In this document: piece after piece, positions 32,152 through 40,095 of the stretch
Layout of the letters: each line of letters starts with the position of its first letter
Numbering within the stretch: the first letter of the stretch is position 1
Origin: Elusimicrobiota bacterium
Lineage (GTDB): Bacteria; Elusimicrobiota; Elusimicrobia; UBA1565
Direction of reading: 5' to 3'
Length of the DNA: 64,000 bases
Assembly (NCBI GenBank): GCA_041660925.1
Contig: JBAZVI010000007.1
Location: 124,001 to 188,000 of the forward strand
Program-made: the position numbers and the translations under genes
Notes under the pieces: model-generated
Told to the model about the DNA's origin: nothing
Databases searched by the model: none
What the model saw: only the letters and a program-made list of their open reading frames with translations

Positions 32152-33354
32152 ATGAATCGGATCAAAGCCGCTCTCTTCCTGCTCCTGCTCGCCGTCCCCG
32201 CCCGCGCCGCGCAGGCGCCGCTCGTCTCGGCGACCGTCGCCGAGGTCCGAGGCTTCTCCACGATCAAGATGCACGAGTCGACGGTCTGGGCGGCCGTGAA
32301 GCCCGGGACCGTCCTCACCGCGGGCGACGAACTGCGCACCTCCAAGGACGGCGGCATCGTCGTCGCGTTCTCCGACGGCACGAAGCTCAGCATCGGCCCC
32401 GGCTCGACCTACGCCATGCAGACCCTCAAGCCCGGGAAGGTGGACGTGAAGCTCGTCGTCGGCGTGCTCGAGGCCTGGGTCAAGAGACTCGCCGGCCGCC
32501 GCTTCACCGTGCGCACGCCCGGCGCCGTGGCCAGCGTGCGCGGCACCGACTTCCGCGCCGAGGTCGATCCCGCCGGCCAGACGACCTTCGACCTCTTCAG
32601 CGGCAATCTCGACTTCACCGACCCTTCCGGCCGCAGCGCGGCCCTCGAATCGGGCCAGCGCCTCGTCGCCGACGCCCAGGCGGGTCTCTCGGAGTCCAAG
32701 CCCCAGCCCATCCCGCCCGAGGTCAAGCAGGCGCCCGAGCCGAAGGTCGAGCTCCCGCCGGCGCCCAAGCCCGCGGACGCGCCCAAGACCGAAGCGCCGA
32801 AGACGCCGCCCGGCGTCCAGACGGCGAAGGTCGTCAGCTTCACGGGCACGCTCGTCGTGATCCTGCCCGACGGCAAGAAGCTCGTCATCCAGCCGGGAGA
32901 GAAGGTCCCGGACATCCCCCCGGGCTCGAAGGTCGAGGTGCAGGGCGGCGTCGCCGTGCTCACCGTGGGCGGCACCGCCGTCGAGGTCAAACCCGGCGCC
33001 GGGATGCTCATGACCGCCGACGGCAAGCTCGCCGCCGCCCCGGGAGGAGCCCCCCTGAGCGTCTCTCAGGCCGGCGCGCCTCCGAAGCCGCTGGCTCCGG
33101 GACAACCCCCCATGGCGCCTGCGGGGGCGCTGCCGCCCAAGCCGGGTGCCCCCGTCCCGCCGGGCACGGTCCCGCCGGGCGCCGTTCCGCCGCCCCCAGG
33201 CGTTCTTCCCCCGGGCGACCCGCTCCTGCCTCCGCCGACGGACCCGGCGCTGCTGCCGCCGCCCCCCCCGCCGCCGCCGAACCCGATCCAGGACAATGCA
33301 GTGACGACGCCGACCTGCGTCCCGACGGTGTCGCCCTCCGCCCCCTGCCCGTAA
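32152..33354 (+). CDS. FecR-domain secreted protein with Pro-rich C-terminus
   Basis: 400 residues. Signal peptide (ALFLLLLAVPARAA), then a FecR-type domain: GTVLTAGDELRTSKDGGIVVAFSDGTKLSIGPGSTYAM and FTVRTPGAVASVRGTDFRAEVD (about residues 45-150). From about residue 180 it is Pro/Lys-rich, with a second small beta segment (VQTAKVVSFTGTLVVILPDGKKLVIQPGEKV), and the last 75 residues are almost pure Pro/Gly/Ala. FecR domains without a sensor helix, as here, are usually periplasmic or surface scaffolds. Followed by a strong terminator. Confidence 0.85.
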   Translation: MNRIKAALFLLLLAVPARAAQAPLVSATVAEVRGFSTIKMHESTVWAAVKPGTVLTAGDELRTSKDGGIVVAFSDGTKLSIGPGSTYAMQTLKPGKVDVKLVVGVLEAWVKRLAGRRFTVRTPGAVASVRGTDFRAEVDPAGQTTFDLFSGNLDFTDPSGRSAALESGQRLVADAQAGLSESKPQPIPPEVKQAPEPKVELPPAPKPADAPKTEAPKTPPGVQTAKVVSFTGTLVVILPDGKKLVIQPGEKVPDIPPGSKVEVQGGVAVLTVGGTAVEVKPGAGMLMTADGKLAAAPGGAPLSVSQAGAPPKPLAPGQPPMAPAGALPPKPGAPVPPGTVPPGAVPPPPGVLPPGDPLLPPPTDPALLPPPPPPPPNPIQDNAVTTPTCVPTVSPSAPCP

Positions 33355-33367
33355 GCAGGGAAAAGCG

Positions 33368-33404
33368 AAAAGCCGCCCGGCGCTCGCGCGCCGGGCGGCT
33401 TTTT
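33368..33404. terminator. bidirectional intrinsic terminator
   Basis: AAAAGCCGCCCGGCG and CGCCGGGCGGCTTTTT form a long GC stem with A-tract before and T-tract after. It serves the FecR gene (+) and the convergent aminotransferase (-). Confidence 0.9.
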
Positions 33405-33408
33405 CGTC

Positions 33409-34728
33409 TCAGAGGGACGGGAAGACGCGGCCGAGCTTCTCGAGGAGCAGATCGATCTCGGCGTCGGAGACGGTGATGGGCGGGCGCAGGCGTACGGTGT
33501 CGGGGCCGGCGCCGAGCAGGAGCGTCGATTCCTTCTCGAGCATGGCGTCGAGCAGGCCGTCGCGCAGCGCCTTCGACTCGAGCGAGAAGCCCTGATAAAG
33601 TCCCATCCCGCGCACGTTGCCCATGCGCTCCGGGTGCCGGGCTTGGAGCGCGCGCAGGCCGCCGGCGAGGCGCCCGGCCTTGGCGGCGACGGCCTCGATG
33701 AGCCGCTCCTCCCGCACGACGGAGAACTCCGCCACGACCCGCACCATGTCGGCGACGTGGCCGCCCCAGGTCGAGTCGAGCACGCCGCGGTCCTGCATGG
33801 GACGGAGCATGTAGACGGCGCCGCAGCCGAACTTCTTGGCCACCGCGACCGCCTGCGGCGGGTGCGGCAGGCCGAACTGGTCGCAGGCGAACATCGTCCC
33901 CGTCTGTCCTCCGGCGGTCTGCACCTCGTCGAAGCCGAGGTAGGCGTCGTGGCTCGCGGCAAGAGCGCTCAGGCCGCGGAAGAACTCCGGGACGGCCATG
34001 CGGTGACCGCCTGCGCCCTGCAGGGGTTCGACGATGATGCCGACGACCTCGCCCTTATAGCGTTTGAGGAGGTCCGACACGGTCTCGAGGCTGCGGCGCG
34101 CGAGCGCCTCGTTCTCCGCGGCGGGACGGTCGGCGTCGAGCGCCGGGAACGGGACCTGGAGGTTCCCGGGGATGAAGCCGTGGAAGTCCTTCGTGATGAC
34201 CGGCGACCCGCTGAGCTTCGTCACGTTGAGCGCGTACACGGTGCGCCCGTGGAAGGCCTCGTCGAAATAGATGAAGCGCCGCGCGCCGGGCATGCGGCCG
34301 GCCGCGAGCGCCTTCTGGTCGTGGAGGTTGATGAAGTACTTCATCATGTTCTCGACGGCCTCGGCGCCCGAGTTCAGGGTGTAGACCTCGAGCTCCGGAT
34401 TGCGCATGCAGACGGGCGCGACCTCGTGGAGCATGCGGTAGTAGTCGAGGCACTCGGGCGTCAGGAAGTCGGGGTTGGCCGTCTTGTTCGAGGCCGCCGT
34501 GACGAGCCGGCGCAGGTAGGCCGGGTCCCGAAGGAGCGGGTGCGCGTGGTTGTGCCCGAGGAGCTTCGAGCCGTAGAAGCCCGCCCAGTCGAAGACCTCC
34601 TGTCCGTCGACCGTGGCGAGGAGCATCCCCCGGCTCTTCTCGAGGTCGAGCACGAAAGGCCAGAGGTCGGCGATGACGTAGCGCCCGAACTCCTCCAGCA
34701 GAACGCGGCTGCGCGGCCCCGGGAACAT
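33409..34728 (-). CDS. lat: L-lysine 6-aminotransferase (class III PLP)
   Basis: 439 residues. Class III aminotransferase motifs: LNSGAEAVENMMKYF (phosphate-binding), FHGRTVYALNVTKL, GIIVEPLQGAGGHR, FDEVQTAGGQTG, and the PLP lysine in VAVAKKFGCGAVYM, where the KKF-G-C-G context is that of lysine epsilon-aminotransferases. It transfers the epsilon amino group of lysine to 2-oxoglutarate, giving aminoadipate semialdehyde. It diverges from a radical SAM gene over a 44-bp region. Ornithine/GABA aminotransferase specificity is possible but less likely. Confidence 0.85.
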   Translation of the reverse strand: MFPGPRSRVLLEEFGRYVIADLWPFVLDLEKSRGMLLATVDGQEVFDWAGFYGSKLLGHNHAHPLLRDPAYLRRLVTAASNKTANPDFLTPECLDYYRMLHEVAPVCMRNPELEVYTLNSGAEAVENMMKYFINLHDQKALAAGRMPGARRFIYFDEAFHGRTVYALNVTKLSGSPVITKDFHGFIPGNLQVPFPALDADRPAAENEALARRSLETVSDLLKRYKGEVVGIIVEPLQGAGGHRMAVPEFFRGLSALAASHDAYLGFDEVQTAGGQTGTMFACDQFGLPHPPQAVAVAKKFGCGAVYMLRPMQDRGVLDSTWGGHVADMVRVVAEFSVVREERLIEAVAAKAGRLAGGLRALQARHPERMGNVRGMGLYQGFSLESKALRDGLLDAMLEKESTLLLGAGPDTVRLRPPITVSDAEIDLLLEKLGRVFPSL

Positions 34729-34737
34729 AGCGGATAC

Positions 34738-34757
34738 GATATCATTTCGATATCATA
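34738..34757. promoter_or_regulatory. tandem CGATATCAT repeats in a divergent promoter region
   Basis: CGATATCATTTCGATATCAT occurs between the divergent aminotransferase and radical SAM genes. It offers -10-like boxes on both strands (TATGAT on minus) and could also be a repressor site. The space of 44 bp means both genes must share this region. Confidence 0.4.
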
Positions 34758-34772
34758 GCTTTGAGAACCCCG

Positions 34773-35978
34773 ATGCCCGAGCCCTCCCCCGCGCAGGCCG
34801 ACTGCTACGAGCTCGTCCTCAACTACAACTGCGACGCGCGCTGCAGCTTCTGCTCTCAGGGCTGCTTCGACAAGCGGCTCAACGCCCGCTTCGAGGACAT
34901 CGCCCGCGCGGTCTACCTCGGGAAGAAGCGGGGCTACAAGCGCCTGGGGCTCTCGGGCGGAGAGGCGCTGCTGCGCCCCGACCTCGCCAAGATCGTCGCC
35001 CTCGGCCGCTCCGTGGGCTTCACCTACATCCGCCTCCAGACCAACGGCATCCGCCTCGCCGACCCGCGGCTCTGCCGCCTCCTGGTCCGAGCCGGGCTGA
35101 CCTTCGCGAAGCTCACCTTCGCGAGCCATCGTCCCGAGGTCCACGACGCGCTGGTCGGGGTGAAGGGGGCCTGGCGGCGCACGATGGCGGGGCTGCGCCA
35201 CATGAAGGCGCTCAAGGCGCTCGTCGGCGTCAACATCCTGCTCAACCGGCGCAACCTCGCCGAGCTGCCCGCGACGGTGCGCTTCTTCCTCGACGAGGGG
35301 GTCAGCGAGTTCGTCGTCATCTACCCCCTCTACCTCGGGAGCATGGCGAAGAACGCGAAGACCCTGGGGATCACCCTGAAGCAGGCCTCCGGCCCGGTGG
35401 TCGAGACGCTGGGTTTCATGGAGCGGGAAGGCCTCTCGGACGGCATCAAGGTGCTGAACATGCCCCCCTGCTTCCTCCCCGGCTTCGAGGACCGCGCGAT
35501 GGGCCTCTACCGCTTCAACACGCTCGTGACCTCGCCCGATGGAAGGCCGACCGACCTCGACGAGGACGCCTCCCGCGCGCGGACGCAGGGCCCGCCGTGC
35601 CGGGCCTGCTCGCTGCGGCGGCGCTGCGGAGGAGTGGACCGCCACTACCCGGAGCTCTACGGCTGGAAGGACTTCCGCCCGCTGAAGAAGGAGCCCCGGG
35701 CGGCGAAGCCCGTGAAGCCGACCTCTCCTGCGCGCCGAGGGACCGGCGTCTCGCCGGTCCCAAGATGGCGGACCAGCAACGAGCAGTGCCTGCTCGAGAT
35801 CCTCTCCCGCGAATCCGACATCCCCACCCCGCGCGTGCTCGCGCTCGCGCGCGGCATCCCCATGTGCCGCGACTGCCGCGACGGCAGCGCGGTGCTCGTC
35901 GCCGGCGAGCGTCTCATCGAGCACGGCCTCGTCGCCCGCCGCTTCGAGAAAGGCAAGTATTATTGGCGCAAAGCATAG
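34773..35978 (+). CDS. radical SAM protein, SPASM-like C-terminus, with palindrome insert
   Basis: 401 residues from the ATG at 34773; a TTG four codons earlier is less likely. The CxxxCxxC motif is C20-DAR-C24-SF-C27, followed by LGLSGGEALLRPDL and IRLQTNGIRL, as in MoaA/PqqE-like enzymes. CRACSLRRRCGG near residue 277 can hold an auxiliary cluster. At about residues 322-331 the frame passes through a perfect 23-bp palindrome (RRGTGVSPVPRW). The last 70 residues form a winged-helix-like tail. Substrate unknown; the divergent lysine aminotransferase is the only contextual hint. Confidence 0.8.
   Translation: MPEPSPAQADCYELVLNYNCDARCSFCSQGCFDKRLNARFEDIARAVYLGKKRGYKRLGLSGGEALLRPDLAKIVALGRSVGFTYIRLQTNGIRLADPRLCRLLVRAGLTFAKLTFASHRPEVHDALVGVKGAWRRTMAGLRHMKALKALVGVNILLNRRNLAELPATVRFFLDEGVSEFVVIYPLYLGSMAKNAKTLGITLKQASGPVVETLGFMEREGLSDGIKVLNMPPCFLPGFEDRAMGLYRFNTLVTSPDGRPTDLDEDASRARTQGPPCRACSLRRRCGGVDRHYPELYGWKDFRPLKKEPRAAKPVKPTSPARRGTGVSPVPRWRTSNEQCLLEILSRESDIPTPRVLALARGIPMCRDCRDGSAVLVAGERLIEHGLVARRFEKGKYYWRKA
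35739..35761. repeat. 23-bp palindrome inside the radical SAM gene
   Basis: GGGACCGGCG-TCT-CGCCGGTCCC. The encoded GTGVSPV is the same peptide that dispersed palindromes yield in other bacterial genomes, so it is probably a repeat that entered the gene in frame. Confidence 0.65.
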
Positions 35979-36009
35979 CCGGGAATCTCCCTGAGGAGAT
36001 TCCCGGCTA
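35976..36009 (+). terminator. 15-bp stem hairpin overlapping the stop codon
   Basis: TAGCCGGGAATCTCC, CTGA loop, GGAGATTCCCGGCTA. The stem starts at the stop codon of the radical SAM gene. No T-tract follows, so it could be a factor-dependent end or mRNA stabiliser. Confidence 0.55.
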
Positions 36010-36012
36010 TCT

Positions 36013-36123
36013 CCCCGTCCCCCTCTCCCGCCACGCCGGGCGTCCGGACTATCGGACTCCTTGCCGCGTCCGGTCCCGGCACTTTCAGCGCCGGGGTGCC
36101 GGCGAGGGGGTACGGGGGTGAGG
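36013..36123. repeat. CCCTCTCCCGC palindromic repeat, copy f, interrupted
   Basis: The left half (ccccgtccccctctcccgcc) and the tail (gagggggtacgggggtgagg) are separated by about 70 bp that contain smaller palindromes (gtccggac; ccggcactttcagcgccgg). It looks like one copy with a second element inserted. Confidence 0.55.
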
Positions 36124-36131
36124 GGCGGCCG

Positions 36132-36593
36132 CTACTTCTTCGCTTCGGCCGCCCGCAGCTCGGCGATCTTCGCCTTCGCTTCCTTCACGTCCGGCAGGAA
36201 CTTGCTCTTCGGATGGTCCTTCACGAACGCATCGAGCTTCGCGTCGGCCTCGTCGAGCTTCCCCTCGAGGACCAGGGCCACGGCCGCCTCGAACTCCTTG
36301 CGCTCCTTGAGGACCTGGGCCTTCGCCTTGTCGGAGACGCCGCTCTTCCAGTAGATCTCGTCCTTCTTCGTCTCCTGGCCCGCGCCGCGGACGGCGGCCA
36401 CGGCGGTGGTGCGCACCCGACGGTAGCGCCCTTCGACGGCGGACTTCTCGAGCGCGGTCTTCAGGTTCTTGAACCACTGCGACAGCGAGGACTTCGCCGG
36501 CGCGGGGGCGGCCTCGGCGCTCGGCGCCGGGGCGTTCGTCTGCGCCGAGACCGGAGCCGCGGCGAACATCAGGGAGAACAGCAGCGTCGTCAT
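36132..36593 (-). CDS. small secreted helical (TPR-like) protein
   Basis: 153 residues. Signal peptide (MTTLLFSLMFAAAPVSAQ), a Pro/Ala linker, then a helical region ending AAVALVLEGKLDEADAKLDAFVKDHPKSKFLPDVKEAKAKIAEL, which is a single TPR-like hairpin of the YbgF/BamD sort. GGAGGAGG lies six bases before the ATG at 36593, between it and the stop of the NHL protein. Last gene of the gat operon. Function unknown. Confidence 0.65.
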   Translation of the reverse strand: MTTLLFSLMFAAAPVSAQTNAPAPSAEAAPAPAKSSLSQWFKNLKTALEKSAVEGRYRRVRTTAVAAVRGAGQETKKDEIYWKSGVSDKAKAQVLKERKEFEAAVALVLEGKLDEADAKLDAFVKDHPKSKFLPDVKEAKAKIAELRAAEAKK

Positions 36594-36606
36594 GGGGTTC
36601 CTCCTC

Positions 36607-39600
36607 CTATTTCATCATCGACTGGACCGCGCCCTCGAGTTCGGGGTCGAGAGCGACGGCCTTCTTCGCGGCGGACTCGGCCTCGGCGCGCTGGCCGGCC
36701 TTATGCGCGGCGCGCGCCTTGTTGAACCAGACGCCCGGGTCCTCCGGGTCGGCCTCGGCGGACTTCGCGTAGTGCTCGAGGGCCTCGGCGTAGCGCCCTT
36801 GGGAGAACGCGGCGTTGCCGAGGCTGTTGTGCGCCGGAGCGGAGCCCGGAACGGCCTCGACCGCCTTGTTGAACCAGCTCAGGGCCTCGTCCTCGCGGCC
36901 GTGCTGCCAGCAGACGATGCCGAGTTCGTTGAGGGCGTCGGAATCTTTCGGGTCGACCTCGACCCTCCGCCGGAGTCCCTCGGTGAGCGTTCGGAAGCGC
37001 AGGTCGAGCCAGTAGTTCGCCTCGGCGGTGAAGCGCCTGTCCGTATCCTCGGCCGGCGGCACCTCGGCGGCCGCTTCCGAGGTCGGCTGCGTGGCCGGCT
37101 CATAGGTCTGCCAGGCCTCGCGCGGGTCCGTCACCTGGCCCTTGCCGGCCTTGCGCATCTCGCGCCAGGCCCCGGCCGCCTTGCGCACGGCCTCCTGGAA
37201 GGGCGCGCCGACCATCGTCGCCTCGAGCGGCACCCAGAGGGTGCCCGCGTACTCGATGAGGAGGTCGGCGGGTAGTCCGGCCTCGGCCGGGTCCGAGACG
37301 CCCGTGTCGAACATCAGCGCCAGATGGCCGGGGTAGTCGAGCACGGCCGCCTTGACCGTCGCGCCTTCGAGCATGGAGACCAGGAGCGTCACGAGGTCGT
37401 CGCACTCGCCGCTCTTGCGCTTGAGGGTCTCGCGCGGGAACTGCGTGTAGTCGACCGGGAAGGCCGGGTCCTCCGAGACCTTCTCGAAGGGGTTGTTGGG
37501 GCTGGGGAGGAAGCGCACGCCGATGGCGCCGAGCGCGTCCCAGACGTGCATCGCGATGCGCAGGTTCTCGTCGAGGTTCTCGGCTCCCGCCGGCCCCTTC
37601 GGCGCGGTCCGCAGGATGCTGCGCCCGAGGTCGAGCACGGGGGGGTCCTTCGGCGTGATGAAGTTCGCGATGCGCCGGGGGTCCTCCCAGGTGATGGCGT
37701 TGCGCGAGTAGACCTTGAGGGCCTGCGTGCGCGAGAAGGTCTGCTTCTGGCCGTCCGTGAAGTAGGTGACCGTGAACTCCGCCTGGATCGGCGTGTCCTC
37801 GGTGACCTCGAGGATGCGGTTGTTGAGCGTCGCCATCAGCGGGAGCTCGACCTTCTGCTGGGGGGCGAGGTTCTCGACGACCTGCTCGGTGGCGAAGTCC
37901 ATGAAGTCCTTGAGCTGGAAGGAGAGCTTCACGCTCTGGAAGGGCATGTTGGTGGTGTTCACGAGCGTCGCCCGGCCGAGCGGGTTCTTGAGGTACCACT
38001 TATAGTTGGCCGAGAAGATGTTCCCGAGCGTGAGCGTCGAGATCTCGACCGCCGCGCGGTTCGCCGAGGGCGGGACGTAGACGGGGATGGGCTGGGACAG
38101 CGGCCCGAGGTCGCCCGTCGTCGCCTGCACGGCCACGCGGTAGAAATAGGTCTGCGGGCCGGCGGCGTCGGAGTCCTTGAACGCCCCGTTGCGCAGGTCG
38201 CCGAGTTCCTCGCCGGGCGCGTGCATCGAGGTCGAGCGGTAGACCCGGTAGGAGTCGATCCACGGGTCGACCTGCTCCGGCCACTCGAGCGTCACGATCC
38301 CGCCGACCGCGCTCGTCGTCACGGCGACGGGCGGGGCGATGCGCGGGCGCAGCGCGAAGGCGAGGATGCGGTTCTGCGCGGGGTCGGAGACCGCCAGGCG
38401 GGCGCCGGTGACCGCGAGCGCGTCGGGGCCCTTGAGGCTGCGCTCGTCGGAGCCCTGGGCGAAGAAGTTCGTCACCCAGTTGCCCTCCTTGTCGAAGACC
38501 GAGACCCGGGGGTTGCCCTGATCGAGCACGTAGAGGTAGCTCTTGCCGTCATAGGCGAGCGCGACGGGGTCGTCGAACTGCCCGATGCCGCGTCCCTCCT
38601 CGCCCCAGGCCTGGACGAAGCCGCCGGAGGGCTCGCACTTGAAGAGCTTCTTGAGCTTGCGGTCGAGCACGTAGACGAAGCCGGTGTCGTCGTAGGCGAC
38701 CGCGACCGGCTGCTTGAGCACGTGCGGCCCGACGGCCGGTCCGAAGGCGAAGAGGAAGGCGCCGTCGGGACTGAAGGCGGAGACCCGGGCGTTCCCGGTG
38801 TCCGCGACGTAGACGGTGCCCTTCTCGTTGATGGCGACGCCGCCGGGGGAGGAGAGGCGCCCTTCCTTGCTGCGGCTCTCCCAGCCCTGCGCCTGCGCGA
38901 ACTCGGACTTGAAGACGCCTTTGGCGTCGAAGACCTGCATGCGGTGCTGGGGCTCGTCGGCCACGAAGATGCCGAACTGCGGGCTCACCGCGAAGCCCTT
39001 GGTGCCGTGCGTGACGGAGGGGTCCTTGCCCATCTTCTTGCCGAAGCGCAGCCGCTCCTTGCCCGCCTCGTCGAGCGCGACGAACTGCCCGACCGTGGGC
39101 AGGTAGGCGTAGACGAGGCCGTTCCAGGCCGCGAGCGCCGAGGCCGGATAGGGGAAGACCTGGGTCGGGCCGCTGACGAAGAGCTTCATCGCGAGGTTCT
39201 TCGAGAGTTTCGTCGTCTTGGACTTCGTGCTCAGCGCCGCGCGCACGATGCGTCCGTTGCCCGCGTCGGCGACGAGGATCGTCCCGTCGGGGGCGACCGT
39301 CACGTCGGAGGGCTTCTTGAACTGCCCGGCCCCGGAGCCGAGGCTGCCGAACTCCCCGAGCAGCGCGCCCTGGGTGTTGAGCTCCTTGACCTTCCCGCGC
39401 CGCGGCTCGAGCACATAGAGGAAGCCGTAGGCGTCGATCGTGAAGTGCTCGCCGATGAGCGGGAAGTCCTTGACCAGGCGCGTGCGGGGGTCGAACTTGA
39501 TGATGCGCGCGTTGCCGGCGTCGAGCACGTAGATGTGGTCGGAGGCGTCGACGACGACGCCCGTGGGCTCCTTGAACTTGCCCGGCTCGCTCCCCTTCTC

Positions 39601-40095
39601 GCCGAAGCCGAAGAGGAAGACGCCCTCGCGCGTGAAGACCTGGATGCGCGCGTTGCCCGTGTCGGCGACGTAGACGCGGCCGTCGGCGCCCACCGCGACC
39701 GACTGAGGGGAGCGCAGCTGCCCGGGGTCGGAGCCCGGCACGCCGAAGTGGCCGAGGAACTTCCCGTCGGCGTCGAGCATCTGCACGCGCGAGTTCCCGG
39801 TGTCCGCGACGAAGACGGTGCCGTCGGGGCCGACGGCGACGCGGCGGGGGCGGGAGAGTTCCTCGCGCCCGGTCCCGCTCTTTCCGGCCGTCCCGAGCAG
39901 CTTCCCGTCGTTCGCGTAGATCCCGAGCACGCCCTTCTTCTCGTCGAGCACGTAGAGGCGGTCGGCAGCCGCGGCGATGGAGACGGGCGTGAGGGCCGGC
40001 TCGGTCGGCAGCGGCGTCGGGAACTGGATGAGGTCGTACGCGCACGCGGCCCGCGCGACCAGCAGGAGCGCGGCGCCGAGGAGTCCATTTCTCAT
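36607..40095 (-). CDS. exported NHL-propeller / FN3 / transglutaminase-like / TPR protein
   Basis: 1162 residues, starting at ATG 40095 with AAGGAGA upstream and signal peptide (GLLGAALLLVARAACA). About residues 30-280 and 315-570 are NHL repeats (PRRVAVGPDGTVFVADTGNSRVQ pattern), enough for two beta-propellers. About 585-650 is an FN3 domain (VTLEWPEQVDPWIDSYRVYRS). About 880-950 is transglutaminase-like with SGECDDLVTLL (Cys near 898) and PGHLALMFD. Residues 1030-1160 are TPR repeats (ALNELGIVCWQHGREDEALSWFNKAVE). It probably organises envelope proteins or acts as a protease-like enzyme. The ATG overlaps the gatB stop. Confidence 0.8.
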   Translation of the reverse strand: MRNGLLGAALLLVARAACAYDLIQFPTPLPTEPALTPVSIAAAADRLYVLDEKKGVLGIYANDGKLLGTAGKSGTGREELSRPRRVAVGPDGTVFVADTGNSRVQMLDADGKFLGHFGVPGSDPGQLRSPQSVAVGADGRVYVADTGNARIQVFTREGVFLFGFGEKGSEPGKFKEPTGVVVDASDHIYVLDAGNARIIKFDPRTRLVKDFPLIGEHFTIDAYGFLYVLEPRRGKVKELNTQGALLGEFGSLGSGAGQFKKPSDVTVAPDGTILVADAGNGRIVRAALSTKSKTTKLSKNLAMKLFVSGPTQVFPYPASALAAWNGLVYAYLPTVGQFVALDEAGKERLRFGKKMGKDPSVTHGTKGFAVSPQFGIFVADEPQHRMQVFDAKGVFKSEFAQAQGWESRSKEGRLSSPGGVAINEKGTVYVADTGNARVSAFSPDGAFLFAFGPAVGPHVLKQPVAVAYDDTGFVYVLDRKLKKLFKCEPSGGFVQAWGEEGRGIGQFDDPVALAYDGKSYLYVLDQGNPRVSVFDKEGNWVTNFFAQGSDERSLKGPDALAVTGARLAVSDPAQNRILAFALRPRIAPPVAVTTSAVGGIVTLEWPEQVDPWIDSYRVYRSTSMHAPGEELGDLRNGAFKDSDAAGPQTYFYRVAVQATTGDLGPLSQPIPVYVPPSANRAAVEISTLTLGNIFSANYKWYLKNPLGRATLVNTTNMPFQSVKLSFQLKDFMDFATEQVVENLAPQQKVELPLMATLNNRILEVTEDTPIQAEFTVTYFTDGQKQTFSRTQALKVYSRNAITWEDPRRIANFITPKDPPVLDLGRSILRTAPKGPAGAENLDENLRIAMHVWDALGAIGVRFLPSPNNPFEKVSEDPAFPVDYTQFPRETLKRKSGECDDLVTLLVSMLEGATVKAAVLDYPGHLALMFDTGVSDPAEAGLPADLLIEYAGTLWVPLEATMVGAPFQEAVRKAAGAWREMRKAGKGQVTDPREAWQTYEPATQPTSEAAAEVPPAEDTDRRFTAEANYWLDLRFRTLTEGLRRRVEVDPKDSDALNELGIVCWQHGREDEALSWFNKAVEAVPGSAPAHNSLGNAAFSQGRYAEALEHYAKSAEADPEDPGVWFNKARAAHKAGQRAEAESAAKKAVALDPELEGAVQSMMK

